Assembly: GCF_958450345.1 (NCBI RefSeq)
Contig: NC_088780.1
Span: 123,146,226 to 123,210,225, forward strand
DNA from: Calliphora vicina
Taxonomy: Eukaryota; Arthropoda; Insecta; Diptera; Calliphoridae
DNA: 64,000 nucleotides
Direction: 5' to 3'
Within the stretch, counting starts at the first letter, position 1. Every line of letters begins with the position of its first letter. The notes under the pieces are model-generated. The model did not search any database. It was not told where the DNA came from and saw nothing but the letters and a program-made list of their open reading frames with translations. Positions 35,303 to 46,800 of the stretch are shown here, in pieces. Made by a program: the position numbers and the translations under genes.

Positions 35303-36655
35303 TAGGGTATTCATTCGACTAATGATCGTTCGATTAATCGAATAATTTCTTACGAATAATTATTGGAACAATTTAAAAATGGCCATTTTCGAATAACGAA
35401 TAATCCGAACAATTTTATGTAGAATAATCGAATAAAACGAATAAATGTTCATATGTATTTAAATTTATTAAATTGCTTAAAATTTTTCATAATTTAAAAT
35501 TTAAATAAGTAATAATGACTCACAAAAATTATATTATTTCTGAAATTTGATCACTGTAGGTGAATGTTCCGATAGCTCCTTCTATAAATATATAAATATT
35601 ACTGCAATAAGTTACAATTCTAAAAACAAATCTTTCAAAATTTTTAACTTAGGACTTGAACCAATGAAAATAAATGGTACGGAATAAAATATTTGTTATT
35701 TAGCTGGAGAAATATTAGAAGAATCGCAATTAATATTCAAAATATTAACTTAGATTAAAGTGGAGTTGAATGTGATGGAGAATGTGATTTTGAAACGGTC
35801 GTCGAAAGTGATATTAAGGATGACATTTATAATGATTACATTGAAATAGATGAAGGTCATGATCTTAAAATATATGTATATAAGTGATGTTATTAACCGC
35901 ATACGTAAGTGTTTCAAAATATTTAATAAATCGAATGATAAACACAAATATTGCAAACTAACGTTTTGTTGCAAGAGTTCGTCATATACATGATTTTGAA
36001 CATTTTTGACTGACTTCAAATTAGCCACGTTCACTGATAATGATATCAAACTTTGGACAGATTCCCTTTATTGTGTAATTCCCCAAGACCACTTTATTAA
36101 GCAAAGATTCGGCAACGTTGATAGAGCTTGATTTATAATACAATTTGTTATAAATAATTTAGAAATAGTGAATAATTAATTCACTAAAGAATTAGTTACT
36201 AAATTTAAAACCCGAATTAATGAACGACATAAAAAAGTTCTTAATACGTTTATATTGTATTTGAATTCAGGATCATGTCCAACTAGCTAAAATTTTTTAA
36301 AACGGAAACTAAAGGGTTTGCTAGTCAATTGTTTTGTAGATTGTTCGGGTGTTAATCTGATCAGAATATTTCTGTTGAAAATTTAATGATGGACTTTGTT
36401 TTCGAATATTTTTTAACATTATCAATACTTGAATTTTTAACTTTAACGTTATTTTTTGTTTTTCTTTAACAATAAAATATTAAAAAAAACAACATCAAAA
36501 CTTCATTCTTTACTTTTTTAAAAAAAATTTAAATTATTCGAATAATTCGATTAATTTTAAACGTGTGATCGAATTATTCGAACAAGTTAAAATCTCTTAT
36601 TCCAATTATTCGTTTTATTCTAACACGAGAAAAATCGAATAATTCGAATACCCTA
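35303..36655 (+). mobile_element. hAT element with ATTCGAAT motifs, copy 1
   Basis: TAGGGTATTCATTCGACTAA on the left pairs with AATTCGAATACCCTA on the right. ATACATAG at 35295-35302 and 36656-36663 is a perfect 8-bp duplication. AATCGAATAATTCGAAT-type motifs fill about 100 bases at each end. The interior retains transposase traces (next entry). A second, inverted copy starts at 63434 and matches through 64000. It is 1353 bp, shorter than a full hAT, so an internal deletion is likely. Confidence 0.9.
35764..36340 (+). pseudogene. hAT transposase remnant
   Basis: An acidic stretch reads VECDGECDFETVVESDIKDD and then EIDEGHDLKIYV (about 35764-35886), followed out of frame by DVINRIRKCFKIFNKSNDKH (about 35885-35945). 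VRK-VK-FRKS-KND is a conserved mid-region block of hAT transposases. Later, FTDNDIKLWTDSL (about 36030-36067) and ELVTKFKTRINERHKKVLNT then FILYLNSGSCPT (about 36195-36290) fit the central hAT domain (ER-NK-L--YL). Stops and shifts separate the blocks and the C-terminal dimerisation block is missing. Inferred from motifs, without a search. Confidence 0.65.
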
Positions 36656-36729
36656 ATACATAGATATATCCTTTAAAATTGTATGATTAAATTACATTTC
36701 TTTCGAAAAATCATAGATCAATTCTTGAG

Positions 36730-37046
36730 ATATAAAATTCAAAGGCGAACTTCTACAATATAAAATTTAAAGAAAATTTTCAATTATATTTCAAAATTTT
36801 ATAATTGAATTTCTGACTATTTCAATTCTATTTCAGAATTTTCCATTTGTAATTCAGAGGATTCTAATAACAATACCAATAGAAATTTCTGAAATACAAA
36901 TATAATTTTCTGTAAAATAATTGCAAAATTCTGAAATACCATTACAGACCTTTTAAGAATTAATTAAAAAGTCTGGAATACAAATGGAAATTTCTGAAAT
37001 TCAATTGGAATTTTATGAAATACAATTAGAAATGCTGTAGGTCAAA
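36730..37046. repeat. Decayed copy of the 21-bp-repeat palindrome
   Basis: TTTCAGAATTTTCCATTTGTAA (left half) and AAATGGAAATTTCTGAAAT-type units (right half) are the same repeat as in 46138-46799, in inverted arms. It ends AATTAGAAATGCTGTA, comparable to AATTGGAAATGGTGTA there. The left boundary is unclear. Confidence 0.7.
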
Positions 37047-37775
37047 CGATTTTAGTAATATTGAATATAAATATCCTTCTTAAGTAACTATTAATTAGAA
37101 AAAATGCTACATAATTTGCAAATGTAGACTTTATCCTTAGAATTGAAATTCCAATAATCTAAAAAAGCTTAAAAAATTGTACGAAATTTATAAAGAACTT
37201 TGGTTATTAACAGTCCATGTTTTTCAAGCACTTTGCTTGGAAAGTAAGAATCAAAAAGTCAATGGTTGAATAAAAACTTGCAATTGCAAGTCACTGCAAG
37301 TCACTGCAGATCAATCTGATCATTACGAATGAATAAAATTTAAATTGTATGTTCCTAAAGGAATTATTAGTGTGCCTAACATTACAACTTCTATGGATAT
37401 TGATATTTAGAGAAAATATTAACATTCAATTTGTTTGATTGGCGAAATGTCTCTTTCGAAGTGAACGCATGTTTTCAACATTAAACATAGTCGAAATTAT
37501 TAAGTTTTTTGCAATAGATTTTAATGATTTTATGACCAATATGATCAATTCCACTATTATATTATAAAACCTTTAAAAACGCTAGAAAAATTCTAAGACT
37601 TCTTATTCGAAAAAAAATGTTACTGTATTTTGGTTAATTTAGTATTAAAAATTTGCCGGGAATTCCCGGGAATGAATAATAACTGTTGTAAATTTCATTA
37701 AAATTGGAAATGTCAAATCCGACTTCTTGGCGACAATTGGCTGTTAATGACGTTTTAAATATTATTTAACTCTTA
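37047..37775. other. Gene-free stretch with a CCCGGG relic
   Basis: GCCGGGAATTCCCGGGAATG at 37655-37674 resembles the terminal motifs of the hAT at 95-1369 and may be a relic of that family. Nothing else is recognised. Confidence 0.4.
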
Positions 37776-37979
37776 CCCCCTGTCAATACTTGACAAATAT
37801 TTATTATAACAAGTAATGACGTTTGTTGTCAAGACAAAATTGTCTGTACAAAAGCACTAACAATTTTGTCATAACGAAGCTATAATACTAATAAGTGGAG
37901 ACTATAGTGGATAATTTTTTATCATGACAACGATTTTGACGTTTATCATGATAAAAATTTATCAGGTATAGACAGGGGG
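37776..37979. mobile_element. MITE, PIF/Harbinger-like
   Basis: Left CCCCCTGTCAATACTTGACA and right TATCAGGTATAGACAGGGGG are inverted for about 60 bases with mismatches. TTA lies on both sides, the target type of PIF/Harbinger elements. It is 204 bp with no coding. Motifs TGACGTTTGTTGTCA and TGACAACG-TTTTGACG repeat inside the arms. Confidence 0.75.
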
Positions 37980-38314
37980 TTACGGAAAAAAATTATGAAA
38001 ACAAAGTTAATAACTTTGAAAGTTTAAAACCTTTTAGATATTCCTAAGTTAATCCTAGGGAAATCTGGTTTTTGTTGAATTAATTTTTATTTTAAATTTG
38101 ACTTATATGGACATGCACAAATAAATTTATACTACTATGAATTATTTAAGTACAGTTCATATCATAGTTCATATAAATGTCCCTCGGGCTATTTGTAGAA
38201 TCAACACATATTGATTGGTTTTCATACTGGTAGTTACTGCAACATGATGTTCATTCAGCATTATTTAATACTGACCATACTTGGAGCTCACACCCACAGT
38301 TTGTTTTATGTTTT
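37980..38314. other. Gene-free stretch
   Basis: Nothing recognised. The frame beginning 38211 runs into the next element and has no domain. Confidence 0.5.
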
Positions 38315-38799
38315 CCCAGCAGTTCTGAATGACTACGAAAATTATCAATTTCAAAACTCAAAATTCAGTGGGACATATCAGAAAAATTTTGTTTTTGAGT
38401 ACATGAATACTACTTGATTCAATACGCTTCATCCACTGAGAAATTTTAAAATAAATACCTATGTTGCTAATATTAAGTTCTTATTGTTACTTCAGGTAAA
38501 CTGAAAAGTGTTATTGATTTCAATGAAATTAAAATTCTATCAGTAAAATTGAGTAACAATTGACTCTCCAATAGATTACGTCTGGTGTGTAAAATAACTA
38601 CTTTTCAAAGTGCACTACAAAAGAAGTTTGATTACATTCTAGATTACTTAGAAACTCTAAAGTAGCAATTGACTTCATGCTAGATTACCTGGGATATGTA
38701 AAGTAATCGTGTTAAAATATAAAATGTAGTAAGCCAAGTGATTAGGCATTATTGAGAATTACTGCTTAAAAGGGATACATAACCCCTAAATCTGCTGGG
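38315..38799. mobile_element. CCCAGCAG-ended non-autonomous element, copy 2
   Basis: Ends CCCAGCAG and CTGCTGGG are a perfect 8-bp inverted pair. The interior shares TCTAGATTACTTAGAAAC-CTAAAGT-CAATTGACTTCA and AAGTGCACTACAAAA-AGTTTGA modules with 8290-8540. It has TT rather than TA on both sides. No coding. Confidence 0.65.
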
Positions 38800-39095
38800 T
38801 TCTTTCATATTGAATCTAAAAAAACAAAAAAAAAAATAAAATCTTCTCGTTGTATTGTGAATTTTGCAGTGACATACAATCATGATTTTTATTAAAAAAA
38901 ATATATAAAACTTTTTAAACTATTAGAAGAGAGGCAGAAATAATCTGCTACTTTTTCGATATACAGTTGTTTTTGTTGAAAATCTTTATATGTTTTTTCT
39001 TAGAATTCTAGAAAAAATCATAGAATTAAATATGAAATGTGAATTCTTGATTTGAATAGGTGTTTTAACAACTTAATAAAATATTAACATAAATA

Positions 39096-39622
39096 AGTGG
39101 CCACTTAAAATCCGTACGGATTAAAGCGAGCATAACTTTTAAATGAAACTACGTATGTTAACATTTTATACATGAAATTAAAGGTAATTTATTAAGCTTA
39201 AAAAAAATACTACTGTAGGTGTATGTGTCTTTATTGCGAATAAATTTTCTGGCTTTTCTTTTTATGCCTCCCATTAATAGCTGCACAACTTTTCTTCCCA
39301 CTTCTACAGTTATTCCAGCATATTTATTCCACTTTGTTCTCATCAAAATCTGGTTACTTACTGTACCTGCACTCTTTTTCAATTTAGGTTTAACAATTGC
39401 CCAATATATCTCGATTGGACGAATATTTGTGCAATTTGTTTAATTGATGTGTTTTGATATAACATCAATATTATTCTCATTATATCACTTCATATTTCAT
39501 GTATTTGAGTAATGACAACTTGGTAGATTTGTTGTTAAAAACGTATGTAAATCTTTTTCCATTTCGATAACAGGGGGCGTTGTTATGATTACTATAGTGC
39601 GTGCGGATTTTAAGTGGCCACT
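39096..39622 (-). mobile_element. Tc1/mariner deletion derivative
   Basis: Inverted ends AGTGGCCACTTAAAATCCGT and ATTTTAAGTGGCCACT bound a 527-bp element that keeps only the transposase C-terminal part on the minus strand. TA is present at the left edge; the right edge reads TTCTTTA, so the duplication is damaged. GTGGCCAC is palindromic. Confidence 0.8.
39140..39439 (-). pseudogene. C-terminal fragment of a Tc1/mariner-superfamily transposase
   Basis: On the minus strand, NIRPIEIYWAIVKPKLKKSA begins at about 39430 and runs open through NQILMRTKWNKYAGITVEVG, RKVVQLLMGGIKRKARKFIR and beyond to about 39160. RPIE-YW carries the third catalytic acidic residue (Glu) and is followed by the conserved WxxIVKxKLKK-type helix. 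The first two catalytic Asp blocks are gone. The open length and good codon context suggest a younger relic than the other transposase pieces here. It belongs near the family at 19718 and 56529. Confidence 0.85.
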
Positions 39623-39862
39623 TCTTTAGTACAAAGGTTGTTATGAGATATTTTAATAATTTTAATACTAATGTTTTCTTTGAGTTCCATTTTTGCTTGG
39701 AACTCATGACCTGGCGGCATTTTTTGTCCGAAAGGTTAGATTAAAATGGGGTTTTTAGATTAACTTTCAATAACGTATTCGGAAAAAATTTTACTAATAA
39801 TTTTGACGATGGCAAAGAGAAAATAATTGACCTCAAGGTTTTTTACTTTAACAAAAGAAAAC

Positions 39863-40540
39863 AAGTAAGAAAGTATGGTCGGTCAAGCCCGACCATATAA
39901 TATTCTACACTGATTAAATGAGCAAAAACATTTTTCCTTTAAAATATCAATAATTTATATTAGTGAGCGATTTTCGGAAGCGGGTCTTATATGGGAGCTA
40001 TGACCAATTATGGACCGATCACCATGAAGTTAAATCGTGTGATTTATATCTATATGAAAGTTATTTATGTTGAATTTTGTGTGTTTGCCAACATTTTTAA
40101 GAGATTTATATGGGATATATGACTAATTATGGACCGATCCTAACAAAATTTGGTGACATGAATTTCGTATATATAAAACTTATTTGGAGCGAAATTTATG
40201 GAGATACATATATAAATTAAACATTTATGACCGATAAAGTCCAATTTCGGGATTTCATTGTATGGGAGCTAGGTGAAATAATGGACCGATTTCAGCCAAT
40301 TTCTTGGTCCTTGGGCCGAACAAATTATATGCACCAAATTTGATCGAAATAACTTCAAAATTGCGACCTGTATTTGCGCACAAGGTTTACATGGACAGAC
40401 AACCAGCCAGCCAGCCAAGACGGACGGACGGACATCGTTTAATATACTTTAACCACCTTATTTTAACGACTAATATTTTTGGGCGTTACAAACATCTGCA
40501 CAAACTCATTATACCCCCCACTATGGTGATGTAGGGTATA
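39863..40540 (-). mobile_element. DINE-like repeat, minus orientation
   Basis: It begins AAGTAAGAAAGTATGGTCGG with hairpin TATGGTCGG-CCGACCATA type (39874-39897) and ends ATTATACCCC-TGTAGGGTATA (40510-40540). GACGGACGGACATCG (about 40420-40434), GACCAATTATGGACCGATC and GGGATATATGACTAATTATG modules lie between. The order is the reverse of 16602-17203, so the 3' end is on the left. This is a different subfamily because the hairpin sequences differ. Confidence 0.8.
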
Positions 40541-41640
40541 AATAGAAAAAATTAATTGTAATTTTTTCGATAATTGCGCCATGATCATTTTGTCATATTT
40601 TACCTCATGTGACATTGAAAGGCAGATAAGGAAATAAACGTACTATTGATAAAATACAGAAAGTGAATTGCAAATTTAGTTTGTTTTTTTTAATATTATT
40701 TGACCAATAATTCTAATTAATATTGTAACGTGCAGTTACAAAATCCAGCCCATCAACTTAACATAATTAATACTAATATAAAATTGTTTCTAACAATCGT
40801 ACTAATACTATTGTTAATAATTCCCAAACAGTTTATGTGAATTTTAATATAAAATATGTAAGAAAAACATTAATGAAGTCCCGATCTACTATCTAAAAAT
40901 ACCTATTTTGATGTCCTCGACAAATCTTATTTTTTGGATATTTTCAAACTGAAATTATTTTTTGATGGTCCACATGTTTTCCAAGGAAATTTTATCTAGA
41001 AAAAGTTCAAGGTGATGCGACCAATAGTTTAGGTGTTCAGTACGGGAACGTAAGAAAAGGTCCGTTGGGACCTTGTACTGAAATTTAAAGAAATCATTAA
41101 TAAATGCACTTTCTTTTGGCTTGTTTTATTGTTTGAACACATCACGAATGTATTCTTTGAACGGCTGACTCACTCGGATGGTTAAGAATAGCGTTATTTC
41201 ATTAAAACGAAGACTTGATACCAGTCATATTGTAATATTTGTGTTAGTTTGTTAAACCTTTAACTTCAACCCCTCAAGCAAGCCCACTGATAATGTATTT
41301 TCTGCCTTCTTTACTGCATTTGACAATGTTTTATATTTCAGGCATATTTAAGCTTTTTCTCAGTTTTCCTTTCACCGATTAAAAAACTTTCCCTAGTCCT
41401 TTTTTATGTATTTTTTCATAAAAATTTACTTTTTTATCCTTAAAAATATGTTTTTGCTTCAGCACTCATAAAAACAATTGAAAAGAAAAACTGAGATTTA
41501 TGCTATTGTTGTGTTAATTCCTTACAAAATGAAATGAAAATGCAAAAAGTAGTAACACTTTCACGGCTCTATGAATTCTTAATGTCCGATGACATCAGTC
41601 ACGCTGGGAGGAGCCAAGTCATTAGCAATGACACAAAAAA
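40541..41640. other. Gene-free stretch
   Basis: No repeat ends or recognisable frames over about 1.1 kb. Confidence 0.5.
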
Positions 41641-41644
41641 CAAA

Positions 41645-41945
41645 CAGAACAAGCAAGAGTGTTATATTCAGCTGAGCCGAATCTTGTGTACCCACCATCA
41701 ATGTAAAACAATAAAATATTTTTCTGATATTAAGGTTATATGGGGTTTAAAGTCACTTATGGACCGATCCTCCGATATTGTCCATTTTCCATACCAAACA
41801 AACCTTATTAAAAGAGAGTATTTGTATCATCTAGCTCCAACAGACAGGCGGACGGACTTAGAATCTTATGAAGTCCCATAATTACGTTTTGGTTCTACGA
41901 CCAATATGTTACAAACGGAATGACAAAATCAAGATGTGGGTAGGA
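41645..41945 (-). repeat. DINE-like repeat, short copy, minus orientation
   Basis: ACAAGCAAGAGTGTTATATT with hairpin TTCAGCTGAGCCGAA (about 41668-41684) opens it, TACCCACCATCAATGTAAAA follows, then ATGGACCGATCC (41760) and AGACAGGCGGACGGACTTAG (41841), and TTACAAACGGAATGACAAA (41910), the complement of the 5' block at 16640. The 115-codon frame over it is a by-product. Confidence 0.7.
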
Positions 41946-43290
41946 ACAAATACAGAAAAATGCATTCAAGAAGGGTACTAAATATTTAAAAGTAGACATT
42001 GTTGTTTTTTTTTAAATAATAAAAAATTGTAAAAGAAAGAATTATTAGCAAAACAATTACACAAACAAAGCACCACCATCAAGCTTCAAGTAAATTTATG
42101 TTCTTTTAGTAGCAATTTTCTTCTTTATTTGTTACGCTTTTTTATTTTTCATTTAATTTGCTTTATGAACCATTCCACTTGTGTCCAAACAACATCCGGT
42201 ATAAAATGCCTGTAAAAAATGTGGGTTAAAAGTAACATTTATATTAAACATTCCCTTTTGCTGTTTGTCTGTTACACTGATTTTAATTATTTATCTTTAT
42301 TATTTATTTAAATGTATAACTTTTCATACTAAATCATTTTAAGTTTTATGGGATGTAGGATGAAAAAAGGTTTATTTGTAAATATTAGTTTAATTGTAAA
42401 TACTTATGTAACTATGTACTTGAAAATCGTTAGACAAGTCTTCATACCGTTTTTTGGTACATTTCAGACTCAGTTGGTACCGTGGTAATATCATTGGTAC
42501 AAACCTTATACTATCACATTGAAGCGCATGTTGATAGGCAGGGTGAAACATTTTATTGGTTTCATTTAAAACAAAGAAACCATATTCTATGATAAATAAA
42601 TATTTATTTTTACTAGTTTTTTTATTGTCCCAAACCATAAGTAGTAACCGGAATTGCCAGGAAAAGTTTACCCCTTGTCCCCAATCAGAAAATCGATGTC
42701 CACAAAAATTCCCATTTCGATATGGTTTTGTTATACTTTTGGACAATATTTTGTTACTTTCGAATCGAAATAGATTCATGGTGATTAAAATAAAAAAAAC
42801 TACCAAACAGAGAAGTTTTATTAGAAAAAAATAAAAATAAAATAAAGTTTTCGGTTCCAAGACCGATTTCATCTGATAACGACATTTTATTACGAATATC
42901 ATCATAATATTAATAGGCAAGTCGATTTCTTTAGACCCCTTTTACGCTCACATTATGCATTCAATTTGGGCAAGAAATATACCATTTTAAAAGGATTTAT
43001 TCACAGAAGTGCAGAGTATATATTTTATTGAAATCGGTTCAGTTTTTTTAGGAGTTATAAGCGTACTAACACATATGCAAAAACGTGTACATGTGAACCG
43101 TAAGCTAAAAATAAACAATGCAATGCATGTTTGTCCAATTTGTTGTTGTAAATAAATAAGAGAAACAATTAAACAGTATTGATTTCGCTCTGTTTTAAGT
43201 GAGAGTTGTTATAGAAAACAAAGAAGAAGACTTTAGTTATTCAAAGTCACTTAAAAAACTATATTTTGAAGGTGTTATTTTTTTGTTTTC
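41946..43290. other. Gene-free stretch
   Basis: The longest frame of the window (42390-42920, minus, 176 codons) lies here. Its translation is rich in Phe, Leu, Ile and Lys, has no domain I recognise, and a 92-codon frame opens over it on the other strand. I do not call it a gene. AAATCGGTTCAGTTTTTTTA at 43032 resembles a common dispersed-repeat phrase. Confidence 0.45.
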
Positions 43291-43295
43291 TAACT

Positions 43296-43392
43296 CCCAT
43301 ATGCATAAACAATTTTTAAATTTATCAAATTTTAATTCAAAATTTGTTTTATAAACCTTTGACAAATTTAAAAACTGTTTATGCATATGGGG
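43296..43392. repeat. Short hairpin MITE-like element
   Basis: CCCATATGCATAAACAATTT and AAACTGTTTATGCATATGGG pair with few mismatches around a short centre. TAAC and GGTA flank it, compatible with TA insertion. Confidence 0.75.
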
Positions 43393-43419
43393 GTAAATAT
43401 GTAATTGTACATAAGTAAA

Positions 43420-44330
43420 TAGTTATTTTATAAATGTCCAGAACTATAACTGTGATGGTTTTCAAACTTCATACGAATCAATTTCTTATCACGGCATGAA
43501 GTTTAATAAAAAATGGGACGGGTTGGAACAAATGGTGAGCCCCATACAAATTAAATAGTTATTTTTAAATATTTTGTGAACTATAATTGCAAGATTCTTC
43601 AAACTTAGTCAAAATGGCTCATTTATAATTTTGTATAGTTTCGCTGAAATTGTTCGGAATTGGAATAGTGGGCGTGGCCCTATACAAAGTAAATAATTAA
43701 TTTATAATATCTGTAGAACTATAAATATAATAAACTTTTTACGAATTAATTTCTTATTTCTGTGCAGAATTTAGCTGAATATAGACGGAATTAGATTAGA
43801 GGGCGTAGCACCTCCCATACAGAGTAAATATTGATTTAAAATATCTGGGGAACCAAAATGGGAGGGGTAGGAAAAGGAGGTGAGTCACCTTCCATACAAA
43901 GTAATAATTGCAAGGTTATTCAAACTTTGTTCGCTTAGCTCTCTTACCATTTTACATAGATTGGCTGAAAATTATCGGGATTGCATTAGTGGTCGTGGCA
44001 CAAACTAAATAACTAATTTTGAATATCTGGAGAACTATAATTCTAAAAGTATTTAAACTCAGTATCAATCAGTATCAATTTATTACCATTCTACGGAGGT
44101 TAGCTAAAAACAAATTTGTTCCTGATCCCTGCTCGAAGTTTAGCTAAGCATGATCGGCTTTGTAGGAATGACCCCTCCCTTATAAAGGAAAGTTAAAGTA
44201 AAGCTTGATATTTACATAAAAGTTTAAAAATGCGAGGGGTTCAGAACGGTGGAATTATCTCCCATACCAAATTAGTTAGATATTTTCGAATATCAAGTGA
44301 ATTTACACTTTGAGAGATTGAGAGATTCTC
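43420..44330. repeat. Decayed tandem repeat of roughly 120-150 bp
   Basis: Blocks with the order GGAGAACTATAAT, ATTCAAACTTAGT, CATAGATTGGCTGAAA, GGAATTGGAATAGTGGGCGT, GGCACCTCCCATACAAAGTA recur at about 43437, 43566, 43705, 43830, 43905 and 44027, with many changes. GGGCGTGGC phrases resemble the central repeats of DINE-1-type elements. No coding. Confidence 0.65.
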
Positions 44331-46062
44331 AATATTTTGAATGTGTTATTTTCGTTGTACGTAGTTAGGTTTTATCAGAAATCCATTCATATTTTTTTAA
44401 TTTTACTAGGGTAAGGGTAGCGAAGTGCACCGGATTATGTTAGTTTATATATAAAGAGTTTTTCATTAAGTTCTTCCTATCTTTAAATTTAAATAAAATC
44501 TTTAAATTTAAATAAAACAAAGTAGAATTTTCTTCTTTGTTTTTATATTTTATTTTTTTAATGTTGTTTAAAGTCAAATAAAATAGTGGCCTAGGAACAT
44601 AAAAGTCCAGAAATTCCTATCAAACTTTTTGTGTTTTTCACAAAATTTTAAAAAAATTTAGTTAAAATTATTATCTGAACAAAATATTTTAAAAAAATAA
44701 AATTTGTTAACTCAAATTATGATTAAAATCAAAACTGTGTTAAAATTTAAAATCCACAAAAATATCATAACTTTCATATAATATTCTCAAATTTTGTTAA
44801 AATCTCATAAACCATCCCCACGAAATTATGCCCCCAAGTTAATCATGAACTTCCCAATTTGGGGAGAAATCCCCTTATCTGGCTACACTGGTAGAAACTT
44901 AGTAACTAAAATTAAAAAAATATTTCTGGAGAATTTAATCCACAATTCATAAATACATTTTCCTATTTTCATGTGTTTTAATATATCAGACACGTGTTCA
45001 GAAATACACACAATCACTGGCACGCCAAACAATTACCATACAAATTGGTATCATGCAGCGTATGATTAATAAATCACAATTAATATTTACGTCGATATTA
45101 CTCATACGTCTGATGTATGCCCTTAATACTTAATACTCGTACCGAGTCATACATATCCAGCCATATCTACATACAACCATTTGTTTTACATATACATAAA
45201 TTAAAACAGAAAAATAAATAAATACTATCACAATTTATTATTGACGTTGCCATTGTCAACAATTTGACAAATAAACTTAAAGGTTTTCCATATCGTAGTT
45301 ATTTATTAATTTCCTGCATAAATATTTGTCAGTTCTACTTTTTAATTCCTACTTTAAATACCGATTATACTTTTCTCGCTTGTCCGTTTTCTTCTTAAAT
45401 GACAATTTAAAACCAAAATTATGGTGATGAAGAGATAAGTGCGATATTGTCACAAACAGCACAGAAAAATACTGTAGTAAGAGGGTAGAAGGAAATCAAA
45501 TAAAGTCTTAATGTACATTTATTAAATGTTAACAATAATCTTCGGTTAAAAAAGATACTGTCCACTACAGTTGAATACAGAAGCTGCTGTAAATAAAAAA
45601 TGAGGGCCAAAAATAGGCGAGAGTTGGGAGATAAGAGCATAACGTCAATAAGTTGAAAAAGCATAAGTGTATTCCTGGAAATAAAAACGTTTAACTAATA
45701 ATAAACATGAATAAAAAAAGTATTTAAACAAGAATACTAAGTAAAAGAAAATTTAGCTTACCGACACTAAATGTTTATTTATAAACCAAAACTTCTAGCA
45801 TAATAAAAATTCGCAGTATCCGCTATTAACTACATATATACAAATAAAACCAACATGTAATGGTTAAACGCAAAAATAACCTGCAGATATTTAAGTTTGG
45901 TCAGCTGAAAAAAGCACAACAAAATGCTAGTAACTCTTCCAGTATAATAAGACAGGGAAATTGGTAGTACATACAATGTTTTCTATCATTCTCACTATGG
46001 TTACACAATTCAATCCTATGTAATCATTTTCTTCATTTTTCATATTTCTATTAGTAATAGCA
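44331..46062. other. Gene-free stretch
   Basis: A repeated phrase CTTTAAATTTAAATAAAA lies at 44482-44518. Otherwise I see nothing over about 1.7 kb. Confidence 0.5.
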
Positions 46063-46250
46063 ATTTAACATTCCTTTTTATGAAATATTCAAAATATATA
46101 TAAGTTCTAATTCTGTTCTAGTTCTAGTTCTGTTCTACACCATTTCCAATTGTATTTCAGTATATAACATTCCTTTTTATGAAATATTCATATATAAGTT
46201 CTAATTCTGTTCTAGTTCTGTTCAACACCATTTCCAATTGTATTTCAGAA
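46063..46250. repeat. Tandem duplication at the left edge of array 2
   Basis: AACATTCCTTTTTATGAAAT, AAGTTCTAATTCTGTTCTAG, CACCATTTCCAATTGTATTT-CAG occurs twice in a row (about 46068-46160 and 46165-46248), the second copy slightly shorter. Each copy includes two to three 11-bp minisatellite units and the start of the palindromic element, so the duplication happened after that element inserted. Confidence 0.85.
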
Positions 46251-46799
46251 ATTTCCAATTGAATTTCAGAAATTTCTAATTATATTTCAGAAAATTCCAA
46301 TTCAATTTCAGAAATTTCCATTTACATTTCAGAAATTTCCATTTATATTTCAGAAATTTCCATTTATATTTCAGAAATTTCCAATTATATTTCAGAAACT
46401 TCTAATTATATTTCAGAATTTTCTAATTATATTTCAGAATTTTCCATTTATATTTCAGAAATTTCTAATTGTATTTCTGAAATTTCCAATTGTATTTCAG
46501 AATTTTCCAATTCCAATCCAATTTTCCAAATACAAATGGAAATTTCTGAAATACAATTAGAAATTTCTGAAATATAAATGGAAAATTCTGAAATATAATT
46601 AGAAAATTCTGAAATATAATTAGAAATTTCTGAAATATAAATGGAAATTTCTGAAATATAAATGGAAATTTCTGAAATATAAATGGAAATTTCTGAAATT
46701 GAATTGGAATTTTCTGAAATATAATTAGAAATTTCTGAAATTCAATTGAAAATTTCTGAAATACAATTAGAAACTTCTGAAATACAATTGGAAATGGTG
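46138..46799. mobile_element. Palindromic element built of 21-bp repeats
   Basis: It starts CACCATTTCCAATTGTATTT and ends CAATTGGAAATGGTG, with TA on both sides (46136-46137 and 46800-46801). The left arm is a run of TTTCAGAAATTTCCATTTATA-like units of about 21 bases; the right arm, from about 46520, is the same run inverted. The centre is near TTCCAATTCCAATCCAATTT (46505-46524). The form resembles fold-back elements, whose arms are made of short tandem repeats. No coding. It sits inside the minisatellite: units read up to its left edge and resume after it. Confidence 0.88.
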
Positions 46800-46800
46800 T

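Noticed and set aside
41534..41881. 115-codon frame
   Set aside because: Its second half lies across a DINE-like repeat and its first half matches nothing I know.
42390..42920. 176-codon minus-strand frame, the longest in the window
   Set aside because: Low-complexity, Phe/Leu/Ile/Lys-rich translation without any domain, a 92-codon frame over it on the other strand, and no exon signals I could support.
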